In this document: positions 1 to 9,831 of the stretch, in pieces
Layout of the letters: each line of letters opens with the position of its first letter
Position numbering within the stretch: position 1 is the stretch's first letter
NCBI GenBank assembly: GCA_023150095.1
Contig: JAKLLO010000002.1
Coordinates: forward strand, 21,699 to 85,698
Reading direction: 5' to 3'
Length of the DNA: 64,000 nt
Origin: Zoogloea sp.
GTDB taxonomy: Bacteria; Pseudomonadota; Gammaproteobacteria; Burkholderiales; Rhodocyclaceae
Made by a program: the position numbers and the translations under genes
Notes under the pieces: model-generated
Databases searched by the model: none
Told to the model about the DNA's origin: nothing
What the model saw: only the letters and a program-made list of their open reading frames with translations

Positions 1-517
1 TGGCGGCACGGAACTCGGCGAGGGTCTGATGCAGGGTGAGGCTGTCGGGCGTGGTGTTGACGCTGGCCTTCAGGGCACCGGGGAAGCCGATGCCGAGGGT
101 GCCGATCACGCCGCACTTGCGGCCCAGCGCGCCAAAGGCGCGGGACAGCCACTGGGTGACGGACGTCTTGCCGTTGGTGCCGGTGACGCCGACCAGCCAC
201 AGGGCCTCGGACGGACGACCGCAGACTTCGTTGGCCAGATGCCCGGCCAGCGAGGCGAGGCCATCGACGGCGATATTGGGCACCTGCAGGGTATCGTCCC
301 ACACGTGGCCGTCGCGCTCCCACAGCACGGCGGCGGCACCGGCGTGGACGGCATCAACGACGAACTGACGACCATCGACCCGATGGCCCGGACAGGCCAG
401 GAAGACATCGCCGGCGCAGACCTTGCGGGAATCGAGGCACAACTGGGTGACTTCCACACCGGCCGCGGCCAGTTGGGCGAGCAGGTGCTGAGCCTGCTCT
501 CGGGCGCTGACGCTCAC
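1..517 (-). CDS. murE: UDP-N-acetylmuramoyl-L-alanyl-D-glutamate--2,6-diaminopimelate ligase (partial, N-terminal part)
   Basis: Reverse-complement reading from GTG at 517 gives VSVSAREQAQHLLAQLAAAGVEVTQLCLDSRKVCAGDVFLACPGHRVDGRQF, MurE-like; overlaps the ftsI stop; dcw order. Confidence 0.88.
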   Translation of the reverse strand, partial: MSVSAREQAQHLLAQLAAAGVEVTQLCLDSRKVCAGDVFLACPGHRVDGRQFVVDAVHAGAAAVLWERDGHVWDDTLQVPNIAVDGLASLAGHLANEVCGRPSEALWLVGVTGTNGKTSVTQWLSRAFGALGRKCGVIGTLGIGFPGALKASVNTTPDSLTLHQTLAEFRAA

Positions 518-2265
518 ATGGCCTCCCGGACGGTGGTCAGCCCCTGACGGGCAACCTGCAGCGGCTTGAGCGGCGCGTCGGGCGCGACGCCGAGGGTACG
601 CAGCGCTCCGCCGGTCACCTGGGCGAACACCGGCGCGGCCACGTCGCCGCCGTAGTGCTTGCCGTTGGTGGGCTCGTCGATCATCACGGCGACGATCAGG
701 CGCGGGTCGGAGATCGGGGCGATGCCCACGAAGGAGGCCACATAGCGGTTGGCGTAGCGGCCGCCGACCAGCTTCATCGCGGTGCCGGTCTTGCCGCCGA
801 CCCGGTAACCGGGCACGTTGGCCTGCTGCGCGGTACCGCCCGGCTGGACGACCATCTCGAGCATCTGGCGCACCTCGCGGGCAGTTTGCGGCGCGAACAC
901 GCGGGAGCCATGCACCGGCGGCGTATCCACGCGGGACAGGGACAGCGGCACGATGTCGCCGTCGCGCGCAAACACCTGGTAGGCGTTGGCGATCTGCATC
1001 AGGCTGACCGACATGCCGTGGCCGTAGGACATGGTGGCCTGTTCGATCGGGCGCCAGCTCTTGGCCGGACGCAGACGGCCGCCGACTTCACCGGGGAAGC
1101 CCAGCTTGAGCGGCGAACCGAAGCCCAGATCGTCGAACATCTTCCACATGGTTTCGGGCGGGAAGCTCAGGGCCATCTTGGCCGCGCCGATGTTGGACGA
1201 CTTCTGGATCACCTGGGCGACGGTGAGGGCGCCATGCGGGTGCGCATCGGAGATCGTCGCGGAGCCGATGGTCATCCGGCCCGGCGCGCAGTTGATGATG
1301 GTGTTGGCGGTGACCTTGCCCTTTTCCAGCGCCAGCGCGGCAGTGAAGGGCTTCATCGTCGAGCCCGGCTCGTAGGTGTCGGTGAGCGCGCGATTGCGCA
1401 GCTGGTCGCCGGTGAGCTTGACGCGGTTGTTCGGGTTGTAGGTGGGTGCGTTGGCCAGGGCGAGGATCTCGCCCGTCTTGGCGTCGATCACCACCACGCC
1501 ACCGGCCTTGGCCTTGTGGTCGGTCATCGCCTGCTTGAGGGCGGCGTGGGCGAGGTACTGGATCTTGTTGTCGATCGACAGCGCGACTTCCCTGCCATCC
1601 TGGGGCATGCGGATCGACTGGACGTCCTCGACCACGTTGCCGCGGCGGTCCTTGACCACCCGGCGGGAACCCGGTTTGCCGGCCAGCGCCGGCTCGAAGG
1701 CGAGCTCGATGCCCTCCTGACCCTTGTCGTCCACGCCGGTGAAGCCCAGCACGTGGGCCATCACCTCGCCACCCGGGTAGAAGCGGCGGTATTCGCGCTG
1801 GTCGTGGATGCCCGGCAGCTTGAGCGCCGCGATGCGATCAGCCAGCTCCGGCGACACCTGACGCTTGAGATAGACGAAATCCTTCTCGACACCGAGCTTC
1901 TGGTTGAGATCCTGCACCGGCATCTCGAGCAGACCGGCCAGCTGGCGGGTCTGGGACGGATTCAGGCGAGCGTCTTCGGGGATCGCCCAGATCGACTTGA
2001 CCGGCGACGACACGGCGAGCACGTCGCCCTGGCGGTCAGTGATCTTGCCGCGGGTGGCGGGCACCTCGAGCACGCGGGCGTAGCGGGACTCACCCTTGGC
2101 CTGCAGGAACTGGTCGTTCACGCCCTGAAGGTAGGCCGCACGGCCTACCAGCGCCACCGAGCCGCCCAGCAGGCAGAGCAGGACGAAACGCGGCCGCCAC
2201 GCCGGAAGCTCCGAGCGCAGCAGCGGATTGTGATTGAAGGTGACGCCCTTCTTGGCCTTTTTCAT
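514..2265 (-). CDS. ftsI: Peptidoglycan D,D-transpeptidase FtsI (PBP3)
   Basis: ORF with EPGSTMKPF, SSNIG and KTGTA penicillin-binding motifs; start set at MKKAKKGVTF. Confidence 0.95.
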   Translation of the reverse strand: MKKAKKGVTFNHNPLLRSELPAWRPRFVLLCLLGGSVALVGRAAYLQGVNDQFLQAKGESRYARVLEVPATRGKITDRQGDVLAVSSPVKSIWAIPEDARLNPSQTRQLAGLLEMPVQDLNQKLGVEKDFVYLKRQVSPELADRIAALKLPGIHDQREYRRFYPGGEVMAHVLGFTGVDDKGQEGIELAFEPALAGKPGSRRVVKDRRGNVVEDVQSIRMPQDGREVALSIDNKIQYLAHAALKQAMTDHKAKAGGVVVIDAKTGEILALANAPTYNPNNRVKLTGDQLRNRALTDTYEPGSTMKPFTAALALEKGKVTANTIINCAPGRMTIGSATISDAHPHGALTVAQVIQKSSNIGAAKMALSFPPETMWKMFDDLGFGSPLKLGFPGEVGGRLRPAKSWRPIEQATMSYGHGMSVSLMQIANAYQVFARDGDIVPLSLSRVDTPPVHGSRVFAPQTAREVRQMLEMVVQPGGTAQQANVPGYRVGGKTGTAMKLVGGRYANRYVASFVGIAPISDPRLIVAVMIDEPTNGKHYGGDVAAPVFAQVTGGALRTLGVAPDAPLKPLQVARQGLTTVREAM

Positions 2266-2528
2266 GGCCGCTCCTCGATGGCGATGATCTGCCCGGGCAG
2301 AGGCGGGCGCATCGCGAGTTTCTCGCGAGCGAGTTTTTCGATACGGGCGTGAGCCGCCCAGGTGCTTTGTTCCAGCTGCAGCTGGCCCCATTCGACCTCA
2401 AGCTGCTGGGAGCGCTGCTGCTCACGCTCGACGGCGGCGTAGAGCTTGCGGGCCTGGTGCTGGGACGCCACCACGCCGAGGCTGCTCGCCACCACCAGCA
2501 TCACGAGGAATCCGGTCAGACGCGCCAT
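2262..2528 (-). CDS. ftsL: Cell division protein FtsL
   Basis: 88 aa, one N-terminal TM segment plus coiled coil, between rsmH and ftsI. Confidence 0.9.
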   Translation of the reverse strand: MARLTGFLVMLVVASSLGVVASQHQARKLYAAVEREQQRSQQLEVEWGQLQLEQSTWAAHARIEKLAREKLAMRPPLPGQIIAIEERP

Positions 2529-2529
2529 G

Positions 2530-3459
2530 TCAGTCGGCCTGCCTTTCGGCGATGCGCATCACGGCGCTGCGGGAGCGCGGGTTGGCGGCGATCTCTTCGT
2601 CGGACGGACGCACCTGCTTGCCGACCAGCCCGAGCTTCGGCCTGGGCAGGTCAGCCGCGCGCACCGGCAGCCGCGCGGGAAGCTGCGGCGGCCGCGACTC
2701 GTCGCGCATGAAGCGCTTGACGATGCGGTCTTCGAGGGAGTGAAAGCTGATCACCACCAGACGGCCTCCGGCCGCCAGTGCTGCCACAACCTGCGGCAGG
2801 ACTAGCGACAGCTCCTCAAGCTCTTGATTGACGAAAATCCGAAGAGCCTGGAAGGTGCGCGTCGCAGGGTGCTGGCCCGGCTCGCGCTTCCAGACCGTCT
2901 CTTCCACGATCGCGGCAAGCTGTCCAGTGGTTGCGACATGCCCCCCTGCCCGAGCAGCAACAATCGCCTTTGCAATCTCATAAGCAAACCGTTCTTCACC
3001 GTATTCCCTCAGTACCCGGGTTATGTCGGCGACCGGCGCTTCTGCCAGCCACTCCGCCGCGGTCATCCCGCGGGTCGTATCCATTCGCATGTCGAGCGGC
3101 GCATCGAAGCGAAAACTCATGCCCCGCCCGGCTTCATCCAGCTGCGGGGACGACACCCCCAGATCCAGCAGGACGCCGTCCACCTTCTCCACACCCCGCT
3201 CGGCCAGCGCCTCGGCAAAATCCGAGAACGGCGCATGGACGAGCTCGAAACGCCCGTCACCGATCGCCTCACCGGCGGCAATCGCCTGCGGATCGCGATC
3301 AAAAGCGATGAGCCGGCCCTTCGGCCCCAGCTGGGCCAGGATCGCCCGGCTATGCCCACCGCGACCAAAAGTGCCGTCCACGTAAACGCCGTCCGGCTTG
3401 ATCGCCAGCGCATCCACCGCTTCTTTCAGCAGCACCGTGATGTGCGGAGCGGTACTCAC
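2530..3459 (-). CDS. rsmH: 16S rRNA (cytosine(1402)-N(4))-methyltransferase RsmH
   Basis: [39 protein letters not shown] motifs; GTG start. Confidence 0.95.
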   Translation of the reverse strand: MSTAPHITVLLKEAVDALAIKPDGVYVDGTFGRGGHSRAILAQLGPKGRLIAFDRDPQAIAAGEAIGDGRFELVHAPFSDFAEALAERGVEKVDGVLLDLGVSSPQLDEAGRGMSFRFDAPLDMRMDTTRGMTAAEWLAEAPVADITRVLREYGEERFAYEIAKAIVAARAGGHVATTGQLAAIVEETVWKREPGQHPATRTFQALRIFVNQELEELSLVLPQVVAALAAGGRLVVISFHSLEDRIVKRFMRDESRPPQLPARLPVRAADLPRPKLGLVGKQVRPSDEEIAANPRSRSAVMRIAERQAD

Positions 3460-3902
3460 AGCGGCAGGTTTTCCCAACCTGCGGGCATGAGATCCGTGCC
3501 CAGGGCAAAGATCGCCTCCTGCTGCTTCTGCCAGCCCGCATCGGACCACAGCTCGAAGTGATCGCCCTGCCCCACCAGATGCACCTGTTTTTCCAGTTGC
3601 GCAAAGCCGCGCAGCTCGGGCGCGATCAGCACGCGGCCGGCCGAATCCATCTGTTCATCGCGGGCAAAACCCACGAGCAGACGCTTGAGCAGGGCGGAAC
3701 GCTGATCGAGGCTCGAGCCGGCAAGCACCTTGTCGCGGATCGGCCCCCAGGCGGGAGCGGGATAGATCAGGAGGCAGCGGTGGGGATGCGCGGTGAGGAT
3801 CAGCTCGTTTCCGGCCAGCTCGGCGAGCGCGTCCCGATGCCGCGCCGGAATCGCCAGGCGACCCTTCGCATCGAGACTGAGCGCCGCTGCGCCTTGAAAC
3901 AT
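3456..3902 (-). CDS. mraZ: Transcriptional regulator MraZ
   Basis: [26 protein letters not shown]...; first gene of dcw cluster. Confidence 0.95.
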   Translation of the reverse strand: MFQGAAALSLDAKGRLAIPARHRDALAELAGNELILTAHPHRCLLIYPAPAWGPIRDKVLAGSSLDQRSALLKRLLVGFARDEQMDSAGRVLIAPELRGFAQLEKQVHLVGQGDHFELWSDAGWQKQQEAIFALGTDLMPAGWENLPL

Positions 3903-3940
3903 TGATGACCCCACTTTCCAACCCCGACGAACCGGAAAAA

Positions 3941-3975
3941 CTCACTTTTTCCCACTTTCGTCCACTTCGTCCCAC
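3941..3975 (-). promoter_or_regulatory. MraZ box array upstream of mraZ
   Basis: Minus strand GTGGG-acgaa-GTGGA-cgaaa-GTGGG-aaaaa-GTGAG: four 5-mers at exact 10-bp spacing. Confidence 0.85.
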
Positions 3976-4269
3976 TTTAGAGCAAAAAAAATACCCGGTC
4001 AAGTTGGGTCCAGAGCAAATCTCTTTTCGCCACAAGCACTTAGGAATCGGAGGGGGTCTTGTAAGAAATCCGCTTACAAATCAACGTCAGTAGCGTGGAT
4101 TGCAAAAGTTGAGGATGAATTCACAACTCCTGCGCCCGCCCGAAAGGCAGCCGAGATGCTTTCAGGCACGAAAGCGCAAAAGAATGTTTCGCACCAAGGC
4201 CTGGCGCGAAATAAGTCGCGAATGTGGAGACAAGTGGGAGAGAAACGAAAAAACGAGGGGCGAAGTGGG

Positions 4270-4661
4270 GAAGTCCGCCGATAAGCCGGGTTCTGTCGAG
4301 CGGGCCGGTCCGAAAACCTGCCCGCCGGGCAATCATTCCTCTGGTCGACGCGTTACCGCGCCGCTCTAGCAGCCTACCCGGGGACTCAGCGAGCAGCCTC
4401 AACGTCCCCCTATTTGGCCTTGCCCCGGATGGGGTTTACCGTGCCGTCCGTGTCACCACGTCCGCGGTGGGCTCTTACCCCACCGTTTCACCCTTACCTG
4501 ATCCGCCCGGAGGCGGCCATCGGCGGTCTGCTCTCTGTTGCACTTTCCGTCGCTTTGGCCCGAAGGCGTATGGCGCCCGGCCGTTAGCCGGCATCCTGCT
4601 CTGCGGGGCCCGGACTTTCCTCGATGCGCGAACGCACCGCGATTGCCTGGCGAACTTCCCG
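4270..4661 (-). ncRNA. rnpB: RNase P RNA, bacterial class A
   Basis: Minus strand contains GAGGAAAGTCCGGGC...GCAGGATGCCGGCTAACGGCCGGGC and 3' AGAACCCGGCTTATCGGC; TATACT -10-like box just upstream. Confidence 0.95.
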
Positions 4662-4702
4662 GCGCGGAGTATAGCCGCTTCAGCCGGCAAAAGCCCGCCG
4701 CG

Positions 4703-5128
4703 TCACTCCGGGTCGCGCAGCTCGGCGGCGCGGGAGACCACCTCGTCGATCACGCAGTCGAGGCGCGAATAGAACGACGGGCTGCTGGAATCCCCCCAGG
4801 CGGTGAGGGTATCACCCACCGAGATGCCGACCTCGAGCTCGCCGCAGCCCTCCGCGCTGGCAAGCCCGGGCAGGCGGCCCGCGACCCGCCGGCCAAGACG
4901 CCCCCCCCCTTTGAAGACCACCACCACGTCGCTGGTCTTGGGATCGACGCCCAGGCTGCGGACGCCCATTGCACGGAGCGCAGGGCCGTGCTGGACCTCG
5001 ACCTTCGCGGCCATGACGGGGTCACTGCGACGCCGATCAACCGGCTGATCCACCTGCATATAGAGCACAATGCCCACAGCAAGAAGGATTAGCAGCCCGA
5101 GGGCGATGACAAGTTTACGAACGTCCAT
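4703..5128 (-). CDS. Hypothetical single-pass membrane protein
   Basis: 141 aa ORF with N-terminal TM (MDVRKLVIALGLLILLAVGIVLYM). Confidence 0.7.
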   Translation of the reverse strand: MDVRKLVIALGLLILLAVGIVLYMQVDQPVDRRRSDPVMAAKVEVQHGPALRAMGVRSLGVDPKTSDVVVVFKGGGRLGRRVAGRLPGLASAEGCGELEVGISVGDTLTAWGDSSSPSFYSRLDCVIDEVVSRAAELRDPE

Positions 5129-5341
5129 AAAACGCCAAAATCAGCAAAAACGATATTATTGCGCACTTCGCATCTCAATTCATCCGGTCGGCGAAGGGCT
5201 GCGTGAAAAAAATGGACCTGTAAGCGATTCTTGCCGCAGCCGGCTTCAGTCGCATCCGGTTACGAGTTGCGCAAGCCGACACTTACGCTACAACGAAGGT
5301 GGTGCTGCAATGATGCATGTAAACGACTGGAGTTCCGTGCG

Positions 5342-5923
5342 ATGAAAAGTCCGTTTTGCCGATCGACGCCGCTCGCCCGACGGGCACTGCTCGCGGCGCT
5401 CCTCACGGCGGGTACGGCCGTCGCCATTCCGGCCCACGCCGACCGCGGCGGGCGCTTCCGTGGCGGCCCCGGCTGGGGTCCCGCGCCAAGGGTCTGGGTC
5501 AGCCCGCACTACCACGGTGGCTTCAACAGCTGGTGGATCGTCGGCGCCCCGTGGGTGTTCTATCCCCCCTATTACAGCCCGCCGCCCGTCGTTGTCCAGC
5601 AGGAAGCGCCGATCGTGCTGCCCGACATGCCGCCGGCACCGCAGAGTTGGTATTTCTGCGACAGCGCCCGCGCCTACTACCCCTACACCCAGACCTGCCC
5701 GGAGGGCTGGCGAAGCGTCCCGGCCATGCCGGTGGGTGAAAGCCAGGCATCTCCGGCCGAGGGCCGGAACTGGTACTACTGCGAGAGCGCCAAGGGCTAT
5801 TACCCCTACGTCCAGCGCTGCCCTGAGAAGTGGCGCCCGGTTGCCGCCCAACCCCAGACACCGTCCCAGGGCGCGACGCCGGTGCCCCCGGCAACCGGCC
5901 CGGAAGGAGCCTCCAAACCATGA
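5342..5923 (+). CDS. Exported protein with two WYYC-type tandem motifs
   Basis: Signal peptide; two copies of W-Y-[FY]-C-[DE]-S-A-[RK]-x-Y-Y-P-Y-x-Q-x-C-P-E-x-W-R. Confidence 0.8.
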   Translation: MKSPFCRSTPLARRALLAALLTAGTAVAIPAHADRGGRFRGGPGWGPAPRVWVSPHYHGGFNSWWIVGAPWVFYPPYYSPPPVVVQQEAPIVLPDMPPAPQSWYFCDSARAYYPYTQTCPEGWRSVPAMPVGESQASPAEGRNWYYCESAKGYYPYVQRCPEKWRPVAAQPQTPSQGATPVPPATGPEGASKP

Positions 5924-6450
5924 ACACGCCCGACCGCCCGTCCCGTCTCTCCCGCCGCACCCGGCTGCTGATGATTCCCCTGGCCCTGCTCGCCGGCTGC
6001 GCCAGCCTGCCCAGCGGCCCGCGGGTGGCGGTGATGCCGGCCCCCGGCAAGCCCCTCGACCTGTTCACGATGGAAGACCGCCAGTGCCGCAACTACGCCG
6101 ACCAGGCTATCGGCATCGCGCCGCGGGATTCCGCCGCCCAGAACATGGTCGGCAGCGCCATCGTGGGCACCGCCATCGGTGCCGCAGTGGGGGGCCTTGC
6201 CGGCGGCAACCACGGCGCCGCCACCGGAGCGGCGGTCGGCATGGTGGCCGGCTCGGCCAGCGGTACCAGCCAGGCCGCCTATGCCGGCGCCGATGCCCAG
6301 CGTCGCTACGACATCGCCTACCAGCAGTGCATGTACGCCAAGGGCAACCAGTTGCCGGGCTACGGCTATCGCACACCCTTGCCCGCCCCCGGTGGCGCGG
6401 TGCCCCATTACTACCCGCCTCCGCCGCCCCCAGTGCTGCCGCCGCGGTAA
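5920..6450 (+). CDS. Putative lipoprotein with glycine-zipper region
   Basis: LLAGCASLP lipobox; GSAIVGTAIGAAVGGLAGG glycine zipper; ATGA overlap with upstream gene. Confidence 0.82.
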   Translation: MNTPDRPSRLSRRTRLLMIPLALLAGCASLPSGPRVAVMPAPGKPLDLFTMEDRQCRNYADQAIGIAPRDSAAQNMVGSAIVGTAIGAAVGGLAGGNHGAATGAAVGMVAGSASGTSQAAYAGADAQRRYDIAYQQCMYAKGNQLPGYGYRTPLPAPGGAVPHYYPPPPPPVLPPR

Positions 6451-6528
6451 TCCCGCCTCACCCGCACGTCCTTCGCGGGTGACTTCCCCTGCGCCGTCCG
6501 GCACAATCCGGGGCGCAGGAGATCAGCC

Positions 6529-7692
6529 ATGAAATTCGATGTACTCATCGTGGGCGCCGGACTTGCCGGCGCCGCCCTCGCCGCCGCGCTTCGCGGCAGC
6601 AACCTGAAGGTTGGCATCGTCGAAACCCGCCCCCCGGCCCGCCCGGACGGCTGGGACGCGCGCATCTATGCGATCAGCCCGACCAACGTGGATTTCCTCT
6701 CCGAGATCGGCATCTGGCAGCACCTCGACCCGGCCCGCATGGCGCCGGTGTACGACATGGAGATCCACGGCGACGCCGGCGGCCGGCTCGATTTCTCCGC
6801 CTACGACAGCGGCCTGCGCGAGCTCGCCTGGATCCTCGAATCCAGCCTGATGCAGCTCGAGCTGTGGGAAACCGTCAAGCGCCAGCACAACGTCACCCTG
6901 ATCTGCCCGGCCTCGCCGGCGGCGCTCGCCATCGACGACACCGCCGCGCGCCTCACCCTCACCGACGGCCGGCGCGTCGAGGCGAAGCTGGTGGTGGCCG
7001 CCGACGGCCGCGACTCGTGGGTGCGTCAGGCGGCCGGCATCGGCGCCCGCAACACCCCCTACGACGAAAAAGGCGTGGTCGCCAACTTTCGCTGCGAGAA
7101 GCCCCACCGCAACGCCGCCTTCCAGTGGTTCCGCCCGGACGGCGTGCTGGCCTATCTCCCGCTGCCCGACCAGCAGATGTCGATGGTGTGGTCCGCGCCG
7201 GATGCCCTTGCCGACGAGCTCGTCGCCCTGCCCCCCGAAGCCCTGTGCGCGCGGGTGGCCGAAGCCGGCGGCTACCGCCTCGGCAAGCTCGAGCTCATCA
7301 CCCCCGCCGCGGCCTTTCCGCTGCGCCTGATGCGCGTCGAGACTGCGGTGCGCCCACGCCTCGCGCTGATCGGCGACGCCGCCCACGCGATCCATCCGCT
7401 GTCGGGCCACGGCATCAACCTCGGCTACCAGGACGCCCGCGTGCTGGCCGAACAGATCAAGGGCCTGCCCGCCTGGCGCGACCCGGGCGAGTTGCCGGTG
7501 CTGCGCGCCTACGCCCGCGCCCGCGCCGAGGAGACCGCCCTGCTGCAATACACCACCCACGGCCTCAACCGCCTGTTCAAGCCGGCCGACCCGATCCTCT
7601 CGGGCCTGCGCAACATTGGTCTGAACCTCACCAACAGCGTGCCTGTCTTACGTAACGCGCTGGTCCGCTACGCCATTGCCGGCCGCTTCTGA
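6529..7692 (+). CDS. FAD-dependent UbiH/UbiF/VisC-family monooxygenase
   Basis: DVLIVGAGLAGAALAAAL, GDAAHAIHPLSGHGINLGYQDA motifs. Confidence 0.9.
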   Translation: MKFDVLIVGAGLAGAALAAALRGSNLKVGIVETRPPARPDGWDARIYAISPTNVDFLSEIGIWQHLDPARMAPVYDMEIHGDAGGRLDFSAYDSGLRELAWILESSLMQLELWETVKRQHNVTLICPASPAALAIDDTAARLTLTDGRRVEAKLVVAADGRDSWVRQAAGIGARNTPYDEKGVVANFRCEKPHRNAAFQWFRPDGVLAYLPLPDQQMSMVWSAPDALADELVALPPEALCARVAEAGGYRLGKLELITPAAAFPLRLMRVETAVRPRLALIGDAAHAIHPLSGHGINLGYQDARVLAEQIKGLPAWRDPGELPVLRAYARARAEETALLQYTTHGLNRLFKPADPILSGLRNIGLNLTNSVPVLRNALVRYAIAGRF

Positions 7693-7725
7693 ACCCCACT
7701 ACACGCCGCCCCTGGAGACTCCCGG

Positions 7726-8454
7726 ATGAAATTCCCCTTCGTACGCTCGCTGCTCGCCACCCTCTTCCTCGCAGCCGGCGTCGCCCATGCAGCCACCGAC
7801 GAAGCCTCGGTCAAGAAGAACCTCGAAACCTTCGTGGGCGGTCCCGCCGTCGACAGCGTCAAGAAGACCCCTTACGGCGGGCTCTATGAGGTCGTGCTCA
7901 AGTCCGGCGAGCTGATCTACACCGACGCCTCGGTGAGCTTCATCATCGACGGCAGCGTGATCGACGCCAAGACGCGCAAGAACGTCACCCAGGCGCGGAT
8001 GGCCCAGCTGCTCAAGATCGACTTCGCCACCCTGCCCCTCGACCAGGCCATCAAGCAGGTGCGCGGCAACGGCAAGCGCGTGATCGCCAGCTTCGAAGAC
8101 CCGAACTGCGGCTACTGCAAGCGCCTCGCCAAGGACATGCAGGGCCTCAAGGACGCCACCATCTACACCTTCCTGTACCCCATCCTGAGCCCGGATTCCA
8201 CCGACAAGTCGAAGAACATCTGGTGCGCCAAGGATCGCGCTGCCGCCTGGAACGACTGGATGACCGCCGGGAAGGCGCCCGCCGCCGCCGCCGCCGGCTG
8301 CGACACCAGCGTCATCGACAAGAACGTGGCCCTTGGCCAGAAGATGAAGGTCTCGGGCACCCCGACGATCTTCACCGCCGACGGCAACCGCCTGCCCGGC
8401 GCGGTGCCTCTGGCCCAGCTCGATCAGGCCATGAACCAGGCCGCCGGCAAGTAA
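7726..8454 (+). CDS. dsbC: Thiol:disulfide interchange protein, DsbC family
   Basis: Signal peptide; FEDPNCGYCKRL active site; GTPTIFTADGNRLPGA. Confidence 0.9.
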   Translation: MKFPFVRSLLATLFLAAGVAHAATDEASVKKNLETFVGGPAVDSVKKTPYGGLYEVVLKSGELIYTDASVSFIIDGSVIDAKTRKNVTQARMAQLLKIDFATLPLDQAIKQVRGNGKRVIASFEDPNCGYCKRLAKDMQGLKDATIYTFLYPILSPDSTDKSKNIWCAKDRAAAWNDWMTAGKAPAAAAAGCDTSVIDKNVALGQKMKVSGTPTIFTADGNRLPGAVPLAQLDQAMNQAAGK

Positions 8455-8470
8455 GCCGCACGCACCACGC

Positions 8471-8505
8471 AAAAAGGGCTGCCCTCGGGCAGCCCTTTTG
8501 TTTTT
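8471..8505 (+). terminator. Rho-independent terminator after dsbC
   Basis: AAAAAGGGCTGCCCTCGGGCAGCCCTTTTGTTTTT. Confidence 0.9.
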
Positions 8506-8514
8506 CCGGCCGGA

Positions 8515-9375
8515 TCAGGCCGCCGCCTGGGGCCGGCGCGGCTTGGGCAGCGGCAGGCAGTGGGCCGCCGGACGGCCCAGCAGATGGCCCTGCAGCCAGT
8601 CCACGCCGGCCTCCCGGGCCACGTCGCGCTGCAACGGGTTCTCGATGCACTGGCACACCACGCCCATTCCGAGGCGGCGGATCTCGGCGCTGAGTTCGGT
8701 CATCACGCGCTTGGCGAGGCTCAGGTGGCCGGCGTGGCCGATCAGGCTGCGGTCGAGCTTCACCACATCCGGCGCCAGCTGCTCCAGCCTTTCCAGATCC
8801 GAGGTATGCCGCCCGAAGTTGTCGATGGCCACCCGGTAGCCCCGCTCGCGGTATTCGGCGATGGCGACGGCGAGCGGCGCGACAGGCTCGAAGCCGTCGT
8901 CGGTGAGTTCGAGGATCACCCGATCCGGGGTCAGCCCGCAGCGGGCCAGCACCGTCTCGAACACGTGGCCGTGGTGGTCGCGCACCACACGGATCAGCTG
9001 CGGATGGACGTTGAGGGCCAGGAAGCCGCCGTGCTGCTCCCGCTCCAGCAAAAAATTGAGGGCGTGCAGGGTGCGCGCCATGCGATCCAGGTGCACCAGC
9101 TCGTCATCGTCCCGGGCATCCAGGAAGACCGCGTGGGCCGGTGCCGCCTGCGCGCCTGCGCCCACCACGCACAGGTGCGCCTCGTGCCCCGCCGGCTGCT
9201 GGCCGATGCGCTCGACAACCGGCTGAAAGCGCGTCCCGAACACCCGCCCGCCGAAGAACATGCGCACCTGCCCATCGACGAACCGGAAGCCCTCATCCTC
9301 GCCGCCGCGGACGAGCCGGTTGCGCTTGTTGAAGTAATGGACGAGTTCGGTAAGGGGCACGATGGTCTCCGGCAT
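8515..9375 (-). CDS. EAL-domain protein (putative c-di-GMP phosphodiesterase)
   Basis: VILELTDDG, YRVAIDNFGRHTSDLERLEQLAPDVVKLDRSL; diverged EAL signature (ELTDD). Confidence 0.82.
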   Translation of the reverse strand: MPETIVPLTELVHYFNKRNRLVRGGEDEGFRFVDGQVRMFFGGRVFGTRFQPVVERIGQQPAGHEAHLCVVGAGAQAAPAHAVFLDARDDDELVHLDRMARTLHALNFLLEREQHGGFLALNVHPQLIRVVRDHHGHVFETVLARCGLTPDRVILELTDDGFEPVAPLAVAIAEYRERGYRVAIDNFGRHTSDLERLEQLAPDVVKLDRSLIGHAGHLSLAKRVMTELSAEIRRLGMGVVCQCIENPLQRDVAREAGVDWLQGHLLGRPAAHCLPLPKPRRPQAAA

Positions 9376-9556
9376 GCTGATTGGATGGCGTCTGAAGCAG
9401 GGCGCCAGCTTCGCACGGTAGCGCGTTGCTCCGGGCGGGCGAACCATGAATTTAAGAAAAACTTATTACAAATCTACGATCTGCGTGCAGCCCGGCGCAA
9501 ATAAAACGCCCGCGCCGGGTAGCCCGAGGGTAGCGCGGCCAAGGCCCGGGCGTGGC

Positions 9557-9829
9557 GCACGAAAGTCAGACATGCGATCTCGCAAGTTTTACTTGGGACG
9601 TTCCAGCTAATACTTGCGCGCTTCCAGGTTGGATTTGGGAGGTTCCAGCCCGGACTTGGGCCATCCCAAGTCGGACATTCGTTTTTTCAAAGCCAGGCTT
9701 CGGATGGCCCAAGTCTGACTTACGCGCGCCCAGGCAAAACCTGCAAAGCCCCAAGTCCGATTTAGAACCTTTCAAGTATTTGTTGAGCGATTTCAAGTCG
9801 GCGCTTCGCAGGCCAAGCGCCGACATCGA
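9557..9829. repeat. Degenerate 21-bp-period tandem array (about 13 units), near-palindromic units
   Basis: Successive units such as catcccaagtcggacattcgt, atggcccaagtctgacttacg, aagccccaagtccgatttaga; core CAAGTC-N-GACTTG. Confidence 0.85.
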
Positions 9830-9831
9830 CC

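Noticed and set aside
4121-4772. Overlapping ORFs (93, 182, 184 aa) in the RNase P region
   Set aside because: They overlap the conserved RNase P RNA and are not protein-coding.
9557-9829. Possible CRISPR array
   Set aside because: No conserved repeats separated by unique spacers; 21-bp units are contiguous and degenerate, with no cas genes in the window.
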